Shown here in pieces: positions 1 to 4,816 of a DNA stretch of 14,683 bases. The translations under genes were made by a program, and so were the position numbers. Positions within the stretch are counted from its first letter, which is position 1; every line of letters starts with the position of its first letter. The notes under the pieces were generated by a model. The model was not told the DNA's origin, did no database searches, and worked only from the letters and a program-made list of their open reading frames with translations. The DNA is from JBBRUG01 sp038247995 (GTDB lineage: Bacteria; Chloroflexota; Chloroflexia; Chloroflexales; Chloroflexaceae). The DNA lies in contig JBBRUG010000135.1 in assembly GCA_038247995.1 (NCBI GenBank), forward strand, positions 1-14,683, given 5' to 3'.

Positions 1-32
1 ATGCCAGGGTAGACCAGAATAGCAATCTTCAA
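1..32 (-). CDS. Probable DJ-1/PfpI-family protein, N-terminal 10 codons only (runs off left edge)
   Basis: Reading leftward from a TTG at 32-30, the sequence encodes MKIAILVYPG and continues off the window. The same unit repeated further right reads on to MKIAILVYPGMTALDARGA, which closely resembles the first beta strand and 'hypervariable Asp' helix of DJ-1/PfpI proteins (typically K-[IV]-A-I-L-x-[YF]-P-G-x-T-A-L-D-x-x-G). That family includes chaperones/deglycases, isonitrile hydratases and AraC-fused regulators, so no reaction can be assigned. An AGGAG Shine-Dalgarno sequence lies at 44-40, 7 nt before the TTG, which supports this start. The gene would be the third member of the leftward padR-hydrolase operon, or would have its own promoter in the repeated region. 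The nucleophilic-elbow Cys of the family lies outside the window, so integrity cannot be judged. The start and family call rest on a very short stretch. Confidence 0.5.
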   Translation of the reverse strand, partial: MKIAILVYPG

Positions 33-327
33 CAGTAAGCTCCTAGGCTCCCGTAGTGTCGATGCACAATCGTGCGGCAAGGGCTTCAGTTCACAGGCCG
101 CACCCCTCGCGTCGAGCGCGGTCATGCCGGGGTAGACGAGAATGGCGATCTTCAACAGTAGGCTCCCGTAGTGTCGATGCAAAATCGTGCGGCAAGGGCT
201 TCAGTTCACAGGCCGCACCCCTCGCGTCGAGCGCGGTCATGCCAGGGTAGACCAGAATAGCAATCTTCAACAGTAAGCTCCTAGGCTCCCGTAGTGTCAA
301 TGCAAAATCGTGCGGCAAGGGCTTCAG
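1..327. repeat. Three tandem ~120-bp copies of the 5' end of a DJ-1/PfpI-like gene
   Basis: Copy 1 is 1-123, copy 2 is 124-238 and copy 3 is 239-327 (truncated on its right). Copies 1 and 3 are nearly identical. Copy 2 is 8 bp shorter because it lacks the bases AGCTCCTA just after AACAGTA. On the minus strand those 8 bases carry the AGGAG ribosome-binding site, so copy 2 has lost it. Each copy encodes, on the minus strand, the leader, the TTG start and roughly 17 codons of the DJ-1-like protein (KIAILVYPGMTALDARGA), then about 45 bp of sequence before the next copy. The 115-bp spacing of copy 2 breaks the reading frame between units. The stretch 328-401, between the repeat and the hydrolase stop codon, shows no recognisable feature. 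Confidence 0.9.
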
Positions 328-401
328 CCCGCCGCCGCAGCAACCCACGCCATGAGCGGCGTCCTTCAGGGCGCAGCGGGCGGCACGGCGCCACGGGCGA
401 C

Positions 402-1214
402 TCACGCCTTCTCACGCAGCCACTCCAGCAGCAGCGCATTAAAGCCGTCCGGATGATCCATATGTGCACAGTGACCGGCATTCGCCACAACTCGGTGCGT
501 AGCCAGTGGCTCTTGCCGTTGCCAGGCACTGGCGGCAGCGCGCAAGATCGACCGCTCGTGGTCACCGGTGACGATCAGCAGCGGTTGGCGTTGCGGCTGG
601 TAGATGGGCTGCATCACCTTGTTCATGCCTCCCAGCACCCCAAACGAACGGCGCGTGAACGCCTGCGCGCTGCGGTAGAACTGCTCACGGGCGTGCGGGT
701 GCAACGTAGAGGTTTTGGCGACGTAGCGGCGCAGGCGCGGCATCGACACGATCAGCAGGAATAACATTGTGACTATCGCGCCACCCTGCGCCCGCTGAAT
801 AGCCTTGCTCGTGCCGCCAATCGGGTAGCCGCCCACAACGGTCAGTGATCTGACCTGATCAGGAAAGTGCGCCGCGACGTCTTGCGCAATCAGCGCGCCG
901 AGTGACACGCCGACCACATGCGCTTGCGTATAGCCTTCCTGGGCAATCACCCCGGCGACGAGCGCACTCATAGCGGCGATACTGCCGCGCCCATCGGTAA
1001 CCTGCGACTTACCGTGGCCGATCATATCGACCGCGACAACCCGATAGTGTTGGGCAAAAGTGTCTATTTGGGCGCTGAAGGAACTGTGATCACTAAAAGC
1101 TGGGTGCAAAAAGATGATCAGTTCACGCTGCGGATCGCCGGCAGCGACATAGTGAATGCGGTACTGGCCCTGGCTCAGGGTATGCGCTTCAAGCTCCGGT
1201 AGCGTCGTGGTCAC
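402..1214 (-). CDS. Alpha/beta hydrolase-fold protein
   Basis: The product is 270 residues and probably a soluble cytoplasmic alpha/beta hydrolase; the substrate is unknown. Visible motifs are: FLHPAF (about 35-40; the usual oxyanion His-Gly is His-Pro here), D-M-I-G-H-G-K-S (63-70), the nucleophile elbow G-V-S-L-G with Ser104, the acid candidate Asp218 in VTGDHE, and the catalytic His248 in NAGHCAHMDHP. Order and spacing are canonical, so it should be active. The GTG start at 1214 is chosen because AAGGAGG sits 6 nt upstream; reading further upstream only translates the regulator gene in another frame. The gene overlaps the 3' end of the PadR regulator by 26 bp, which suggests translational coupling. 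A short hydrophobic stretch near 145-158 (IVTMLFLLIV) is probably lid or core rather than a membrane anchor. Esterase, haloperoxidase-like or C-C hydrolase activities all remain possible. Confidence 0.88.
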   Translation of the reverse strand: MTTTLPELEAHTLSQGQYRIHYVAAGDPQRELIIFLHPAFSDHSSFSAQIDTFAQHYRVVAVDMIGHGKSQVTDGRGSIAAMSALVAGVIAQEGYTQAHVVGVSLGALIAQDVAAHFPDQVRSLTVVGGYPIGGTSKAIQRAQGGAIVTMLFLLIVSMPRLRRYVAKTSTLHPHAREQFYRSAQAFTRRSFGVLGGMNKVMQPIYQPQRQPLLIVTGDHERSILRAAASAWQRQEPLATHRVVANAGHCAHMDHPDGFNALLLEWLREKA

Positions 1215-1749
1215 GGATTTCCTCCTTAAGATCGGCCAGCATGCGCTTGAACCAGGCGATGCTGAAGGCATAATAATCCTGGCCATAGCGCAGCGTGAGG
1301 TACTGAAAGGCGGCAAGCTTCTGCTGCGCCGGCTCAACCGGCCGCGACTGCGCCTCGGCTTCGAATACTGCCAACTCTGCGGCCTGCGCTTCAAGCCGTG
1401 CCAGATGGCCTGCGATCAGCGCGATCCGTTCTGCCGGCGCCAGAAAGCCCAGAAAAAAGAGCCGGGTTAAGGCGTGATCCTTAACCTTCTCGCCCGGAAT
1501 CGGTGAGCTAAGCCATTCCTGGAACGCCGCGGCCCCTTCCGGCGCGATGCTGTAGATCTTCTTATTGCGCCCCTGTTCCACCTGCTCCTGCACGCTGATC
1601 CACTGTTTCTCCAGCAGTTTGGTGATCGCACTACTAATGCTGCCGAAGCTGGCGCTGTAAAACAGCGAAACCTTGGTGTCGAGCACCTTCTTGATCTCGT
1701 ACAGCGTGCGCGCCTGGATCAGCAACAACCCCAGAATGACATACTCCAT
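1189..1749 (-). CDS. PadR-family transcriptional regulator
   Basis: The product is 186 residues. Residues 1-80 form a winged helix typical of PadR: the start MEYVILGLLL, then LYEIKKVL, the recognition-helix region SFGSISSAITKLLEKQWI, and a wing with Q-G-R-N-K-K-I-Y-S-I-A-P-E-G. Residues about 90-180 are a long-helix dimerisation domain of the Vir_act_alpha_C kind, with the family-typical F-x-Y-L-T-L-R-Y-G near the end. The ATG at 1749 is used; a GGAG lies about 5 nt upstream and no other in-frame Met precedes it (further upstream the frame only translates simple repeats). PadR proteins usually repress their own operon and nearby genes and are relieved by small phenolic or hydrophobic ligands; the ligand here is unknown. 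It heads an operon with the overlapping hydrolase. It may also control the divergent vault-like gene, which is inference. Confidence 0.92.
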   Translation of the reverse strand: MEYVILGLLLIQARTLYEIKKVLDTKVSLFYSASFGSISSAITKLLEKQWISVQEQVEQGRNKKIYSIAPEGAAAFQEWLSSPIPGEKVKDHALTRLFFLGFLAPAERIALIAGHLARLEAQAAELAVFEAEAQSRPVEPAQQKLAAFQYLTLRYGQDYYAFSIAWFKRMLADLKEEIRDHDATGA

Positions 1750-1774
1750 AATAGCTCCAATAGTTATATATCGG

Positions 1775-1802
1775 ATAGTAGCATATTTTAAGGGGATGTC
1801 AA
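1775..1802 (-). promoter_or_regulatory. Sigma70-type promoter of the padR-hydrolase operon
   Basis: On the minus strand a perfect -35 TTGACA (1802-1797) is followed by 16 bp and a -10 TACTAT (1780-1775). Transcription would start near 1768, giving a leader of about 20 nt before the padR ATG at 1749. The surrounding A+T-rich DNA stands out from the G+C-rich flanks. A small dyad TCAA-N4-TTGA (1799-1810) overlaps the -35 and could be an operator, but it is too short to claim. Confidence 0.7.
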
Positions 1803-1845
1803 TCGGTTGATCACACGACGGATGGTGGCCCATGGCCGATGGATG

Positions 1846-1901
1846 GTATCCGGTATCCGGTATCCGGTGTCCGGTGTCCGGTGTCCGGTGTCCGGTGTCC
1901 G
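1846..1901. repeat. Heptamer tandem array, GTATCCG x3 then GTGTCCG x5
   Basis: Eight exact 7-bp units fill 56 bp with no interruption: three GTATCCG followed by five GTGTCCG. The array lies in the divergent intergenic region between the padR promoter and the vault-like gene. The padR reading frame stays open through it on the minus strand, but it lies upstream of the real ATG and of the promoter, so it is not expected to be translated. Confidence 0.95.
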
Positions 1902-1915
1902 CAGTGAACGGCTCA

Positions 1916-2027
1916 GCGGCTCCGTGGTTCCGTGGTTCCGTAGTCCCGTAGTTCCGTGGTTCCGTGGTTCCGTGGCTCCGTGGTTCCGTGGTTCCGTGGT
2001 TCCGTGGTTCCGTGGTTCCGTGGTTCC
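1916..2027. repeat. Octamer tandem array 1, consensus GTGGTTCC (14 units)
   Basis: Fourteen contiguous 8-bp units keep exact phase. Most are GTGGTTCC; variants include GCGGCTCC, GTAGTCCC, GTAGTTCC and GTGGCTCC. A further degenerate unit (ACGGCTCA) may precede it. The array stops 4 bp before the -35 candidate of the vault-like gene. The same repeat family recurs at 3687-3822 on the other side of that gene. The length of every unit is conserved although its bases vary. Confidence 0.95.
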
Positions 2028-2031
2028 CCTC

Positions 2032-2088
2032 TTGCATTCCAGTAATATAGTGTTATAATGACACTATATAAAGTGTCGCGGTAACACT
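2032..2088 (+). promoter_or_regulatory. Promoter of the vault-like gene with two matching inverted-repeat operators
   Basis: A perfect -10 TATAAT (2054-2059) lies 16 bp after a poor -35 candidate TTGCAT (2032-2037). The -10 occupies the spacer of an inverted repeat with 9-bp perfect arms, ATATAGTGT (2045-2053) and ACACTATAT (2061-2069). A second inverted repeat, AGTGT-N7-ACACT, lies at 2072-2088. Both share the identical 5-7-5 core, and their centres are 23 bp apart, about two helical turns. This geometry fits a dimeric repressor binding two adjacent sites over the -10 and the transcription start. The neighbouring PadR protein is the obvious candidate, though its own promoter lacks a clear AGTGT/ACACT site. 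The start of transcription would be near 2066. Confidence 0.75.
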
Positions 2089-2103
2089 ATTGAGGTGCAT
2101 CCC

Positions 2104-3489
2104 ATGTTCATCCCCTGGTTCCAATTCCTCTCCGACGACGAACAACTCCTGATCATCACGCCAACGCAACGCCGGGTGGCAAATGGCCCGGGCATGGTTC
2201 TCACGCCGCCGTTCAGCCAGGTGACGCGGCGCAAGGCGTTGCTGCTCGATCCAACCGAGGCAGTGCGTGTGCGCGATACCCAGAGCGGTGAATTGCAAAC
2301 CCTGAGCGGCCCGCAGCGCTCTTTTCTTGGTGCTTACGAGGAGCTTGATACCGCCTTGACGGTTATTCCGCTGACCAGTACGCAGTATGTGCGCCTGATC
2401 GATCGACGCACCGGCGTGATCCGCGTCGAACGAGGTGCGCAGCAGGTGATTCCCGGGCCGACTGAAGACGTGCTCGAAATGCCCCGCGAGGGCGTCAATA
2501 TCGATGCGATGACGGCGGTACTTGTGCGCGACACCCGCGACGGCAGCCTGGAGTTGATCACGACACCGCAAGTCTTCGTGCCCACGCCCTTCCAGACGAT
2601 TGTTGAGGTGCGCCAGCGCATTCTGCTCGCCGATCACGAGGCGGTCGTGGTGAAGGATCGCAGCGGCGCGTTTCAGATCCGCCGGGGCGTCGATGCCGAG
2701 CGGGCCTTCTTCCTCGCGCCATACAACGAACTGGTGCAGTTCCGCTGGTCTAGTGGCCTGCACAAAGATCGCCGTGAATTGCGCCTCACCCATCTCGATC
2801 TGCGGCCCAAGTTTATGTGGTACGAGTTCGAGGCGCGCACCCACGACAATGTCGAATTGCTGATTGGGATCACTTTCTTCTGGCAGATTGTTGATGTGGA
2901 GCGCATGTTGCGCGTCACCGACGATACGCCGGGCGATCTCTGCTCGCACGCACGCAGCGATATTCTGCAAGCTGTTTCGCAGGTGCCGTTGGAGCGCTTT
3001 CTGGCCGCCTTCAACGAGGTTATCGGCGCGGCAGTGCTGGGCGAAGCCGACCCGTTCTATGCCGAGCGTGGTGTAGTGTTACACGCGGTTGAAGTGCGCT
3101 CGGTGGCCTGTAAGGATGCCGCAACCCAGCAGGTGTTGCAGGAGATCATTCAGGAGACGACGAACCGGCTCAACCGGCTTCAGCAGCAGGCCAGCGCCAA
3201 CGAAGTTCGCCTGCACGAGATGCGCGGCGCGATCGAGGCCGAGGTGTTGCGTGGCGAGTTGATGGAGGTGCGTCGGACGGTAGAGCAGGCCGAGGCGCGG
3301 ATTGCCGGCAGCTCCGAGGGCGAACGGGTGCGCGCCTTGCTCGCCGGCCTTGGCGACGATCTCACCGCCGAAGCGAAGTTGGCGATCTTCCAGACCTTGC
3401 GCAAGCAAGACGCGCTCACAGCACTAAGCAAGGGCAATGCGCGGCTCTATTTCACGCCCGAGGATGTGGATCTGCGGATCACGGGCTGA
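2104..3489 (+). CDS. Bacterial major vault protein-like protein (MVP repeats plus SPFH-like shoulder)
   Basis: The product is 461 residues with no signal peptide or membrane segment. From about residue 45 to 214 there are four beta-rich repeats of about 40-48 residues, each of the pattern 'A-V-x-V-[RK]-D-x-x-[ST]-G ... G-P-q ... P-x-x-E'; examples are AVRVRDTQSGELQTLSGPQ, AVLVRDTRDG and AVVVKDRSGAFQIRRG. Residues about 223-340 resemble the shoulder of major vault protein, an SPFH/band-7 relative (YEFEARTHDNVELLIGITFFWQI, then GVVLHAVEVRSV; here quoted in parts). Residues about 340-440 are a charged helix like the vault cap helix, but shorter. Eukaryotic vault protein is about 870-890 residues with about nine repeats, so this is a compact form. 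The ATG at 2104 is preferred because GAGGTG lies 6 nt upstream; a GTG at 2095 overlaps that site. Function in bacteria is unknown; a particle-forming or ring-forming scaffold is inferred. A general flotillin/band-7 protein is the alternative. Confidence 0.72.
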   Translation: MFIPWFQFLSDDEQLLIITPTQRRVANGPGMVLTPPFSQVTRRKALLLDPTEAVRVRDTQSGELQTLSGPQRSFLGAYEELDTALTVIPLTSTQYVRLIDRRTGVIRVERGAQQVIPGPTEDVLEMPREGVNIDAMTAVLVRDTRDGSLELITTPQVFVPTPFQTIVEVRQRILLADHEAVVVKDRSGAFQIRRGVDAERAFFLAPYNELVQFRWSSGLHKDRRELRLTHLDLRPKFMWYEFEARTHDNVELLIGITFFWQIVDVERMLRVTDDTPGDLCSHARSDILQAVSQVPLERFLAAFNEVIGAAVLGEADPFYAERGVVLHAVEVRSVACKDAATQQVLQEIIQETTNRLNRLQQQASANEVRLHEMRGAIEAEVLRGELMEVRRTVEQAEARIAGSSEGERVRALLAGLGDDLTAEAKLAIFQTLRKQDALTALSKGNARLYFTPEDVDLRITG

Positions 3490-3500
3490 GATGGTTTCAG

Positions 3501-3581
3501 GCGGCAGGCGGCAGGCGGCAGGCGGCAGGCGGCAGAGGCAGGCGGCAGGCGGCAGAGGCAGGCGGCAGAGGCAGGCGGCAG
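3501..3581. repeat. GCGGCAG/AGGCAG tandem array after the vault-like gene
   Basis: Twelve contiguous units fill 81 bp: nine GCGGCAG heptamers and three AGGCAG hexamers, in the order 5 heptamers, hexamer, 2 heptamers, hexamer, heptamer, hexamer, heptamer. It begins 11 bp after the stop codon of the vault-like gene. No complementary arm and no T-run follow, so here it does not form an intrinsic terminator. The same unit recurs at 4245-4260, where it is paired with its inverse. Confidence 0.93.
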
Positions 3582-3686
3582 GGTGTGCAAGGGCGCGGGG
3601 CGTGAAGCACACTACGGCTCTGCGATGAATGGGAAGCTGGCGATTGACGGCAGTACAGCGCCTCAGCCGCATCTTCAGCAGTTTCG

Positions 3687-3822
3687 GTGCTTCAGTGTTT
3701 CAGTGGCTCCGTGGTTCCGTGGTTCCGTGGTTCCGTGGTTCCGTGGCTCAGTGGTTCAGCAGCTCAGCAGTTCCGTGGCTCAGTGGTTCAGCAGCTCAGT
3801 GGTTCCGTGCTTCAGTGCTCCA
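3687..3822. repeat. Octamer tandem array 2, same family as array 1 (17 units)
   Basis: Seventeen contiguous 8-bp units in exact phase span 136 bp. Units include GTGGTTCC, GTGGCTCC, GTGGCTCA, GTGGTTCA, GCAGCTCA, GCAGTTCC, GTGCTTCA and GTGCTCCA. A three-unit block (GTGGCTCA, GTGGTTCA, GCAGCTCA) occurs twice, so larger blocks have also duplicated. The array ends 2 bp before the -35 of the promoter at 3825-3853. The rest of the 3490-3986 gap (3582-3686 and 3854-3974) shows nothing I recognise. Confidence 0.93.
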
Positions 3823-3824
3823 GG

Positions 3825-3853
3825 TTGCCCGATCCAGAGTTAGCAGGTATAGT
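3825..3853 (+). promoter_or_regulatory. Probable sigma70-type promoter for the small ORF at 3987
   Basis: A -35 TTGCCC (3825-3830), a 17-bp spacer and a -10 TATAGT (3848-3853, five of six consensus bases) give a plausible promoter. Transcription would begin near 3860, leaving a leader of about 127 nt before the ATG at 3987. No riboswitch fold was recognised in the leader. The call rests on motif and spacing only. Confidence 0.5.
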
Positions 3854-3986
3854 AGTAGCCGATGAACGCTGTGCCCAGGTAATGGCAAGCGTTTATTGTT
3901 AAGGTGAATATGGCATATGGATGCGGCAAACCCGTCGTCCGCCTCCTACCGCCTGAACCCTTGCACAACTATCCTGGAGGAGCTGT

Positions 3987-4232
3987 ATGACGCTTGATGA
4001 AGCTATTGCCGAGATCGCTCAGCGCATTAATGCGGCCAGCGCAAGCGCGGTGATCCGCGTGACGCGGGTATCGGCTGAAGAGGCGAGCATTCGCGCCTAC
4101 GCGCCCACCGCCGATGAAGGGGCGATCAAAGACGCAACCCAAGATTTTACGTTCGAGTTGCTCACCTCCCAGGGGTTGGACGTGCAGGTGCTTGTCTACG
4201 ATATTGCCACGTCGCTGCCGCCCGAGGAGTAG
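3987..4232 (+). CDS. Small acidic hypothetical protein (81 residues)
   Basis: The ATG at 3987 has a strong GGAGG Shine-Dalgarno sequence 6 nt upstream, and the ORF ends directly before a strong terminator, so it is very likely a real monocistronic gene. The product is acidic and ends PPEE. It is predicted by eye as helix (TLDEAIAEIAQRINAA), two strands (AVIRVTRVSA and ASIRAYAPTA), helix (GAIKDATQDFTFELLTSQ) and strand (VQVLVYD), a compact alpha/beta fold without Cys, signal peptide or membrane segment. I do not recognise the family, and no catalytic motif is visible. Neighbours (vault-like gene upstream, convergent aroQ downstream) do not indicate its job. Confidence 0.75.
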   Translation: MTLDEAIAEIAQRINAASASAVIRVTRVSAEEASIRAYAPTADEGAIKDATQDFTFELLTSQGLDVQVLVYDIATSLPPEE

Positions 4233-4243
4233 GTGTCGGCAGG

Positions 4244-4289
4244 AGGCGGCAGGCGGCAGGGGCACAACGCCGCCTGCCGCCTGTTTTTT
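4244..4289 (+). terminator. Rho-independent terminator built from inverted GGCAGGC repeats
   Basis: A perfect 14-bp stem pairs 4244-4257 (AGGCGGCAGGCGGC) with 4269-4282 (GCCGCCTGCCGCCT) across an 11-nt loop, followed one base later by six T (4284-4289). It starts 12 bp after the stop of the small ORF, which it should terminate. For the convergent aroQ gene the hairpin is also downstream, but no T-run follows on the minus strand, so any effect there would be weaker. The arm sequence is the same GCGGCAG repeat found at 3501-3581. Confidence 0.9.
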
Positions 4290-4290
4290 C

Positions 4291-4312
4291 TGCGTCATCT
4301 GCGTCATCTGCG
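4291..4312. repeat. Short TGCGTCATC direct repeat (2.4 copies)
   Basis: TGCGTCATC occurs at 4291-4299 and 4300-4308 and is followed by a partial unit TGCG. It sits between the terminator and the aroQ stop codon. It is too short to be more than another small tandem repeat of this repeat-rich genome. Confidence 0.8.
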
Positions 4313-4324
4313 GATTGGTAACGC

Positions 4325-4762
4325 TTACTCCGCGTTGAGTAACCACTCTAGCGCCAACAAATAGCCTCGCCAGCCTAACCCAGCGATCTGCCCAGTAACT
4401 ACCGGCGCCACAACTGAGCTGTGGCGAAAGGCTTCGCGCTTGTAGACGTTCGAGAGGTGTACCTCGATAATCGGGGCGCGGAGCATCGCCAGCGCGTCAC
4501 GTAGCGCCAACCCGTAGTGGGTGTATGCCCCAGGATTGATAATCAACCCGTCCGCCTCCCACCCGGCGCCCTGGATCAGATCGACCAGGGCGCCTTCGTG
4601 ATTCGACTGGAAGCTCGTCAGGCGTACGCCCGCTGCCGTTGCGCGTTCGGCCAGGGCGGCGTCGATCTCGGCCAGCGTCGTGTGCCCATAGATCTCCGGC
4701 TCGCGCCGCCCCAGCATGTTCAAATTCGGCCCGTGCAGTACTAGAATGTTTGTTGCCGGCAT
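4325..4762 (-). CDS. aroQ: 3-dehydroquinate dehydratase, type II
   Basis: The product is a 145-residue cytoplasmic enzyme that converts 3-dehydroquinate to 3-dehydroshikimate, the third step of the shikimate pathway to aromatic amino acids; type II enzymes form dodecamers. The active-site set is complete: HGPNLNMLG (10-18), Arg20 and Tyr25 in GRREPEIYG (the flexible lid with the catalytic Tyr), FQSNHEG (51-57), Asn76 in INPGAYTHYG, Glu100 and His102 in IEVHLSN, and Arg113 in FRHSS. These sit one residue beyond the positions I recall for the Mycobacterium tuberculosis enzyme (Arg19, Tyr24, Asn75, Glu99, His101, Arg112). Length is normal for the family. The ATG at 4762 follows GAGGG by 6 nt; a TTG directly upstream is less likely. 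It lies 54 bp downstream of the giant secreted-protein gene on the same strand with no terminator seen between, so it may be read through from it. Confidence 0.96.
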   Translation of the reverse strand: MPATNILVLHGPNLNMLGRREPEIYGHTTLAEIDAALAERATAAGVRLTSFQSNHEGALVDLIQGAGWEADGLIINPGAYTHYGLALRDALAMLRAPIIEVHLSNVYKREAFRHSSVVAPVVTGQIAGLGWRGYLLALEWLLNAE

Positions 4763-4816
4763 CAATTTCCCTCATCCCTGGTACGGTCGCAGCGCGATGT
4801 GCCGCTTCGCTCTGCA

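Noticed and set aside
1215..1394. N-terminal extension of the alpha/beta hydrolase into the PadR gene
   Set aside because: The extra residues are Arg/Ser-rich out-of-frame translation of padR. The GTG at 1214 has a near-perfect Shine-Dalgarno sequence.
1916..2027. Octamer array considered as a CRISPR array
   Set aside because: Units are contiguous 8-mers without spacers, and no cas gene is present.
1750..2037. N-terminal extension of the PadR protein through the repeat arrays
   Set aside because: The frame stays open, but the sequence is only translated octamer and heptamer repeats, it lies upstream of the promoter, and the canonical PadR start at 1749 has its own ribosome-binding site.
2053..2970. 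Open frame (305 codons) on the minus strand opposite the vault-like gene
   Set aside because: It covers the same bases as the vault-like gene, which has a promoter, a ribosome-binding site and recognisable domains. The antisense translation shows none.
3583..3612. GTGTGC ... GCACAC inverted repeat after the vault-like gene as a terminator
   Set aside because: It has only a 6-bp stem around an 18-nt loop with no T-run, so it is too weak to call.
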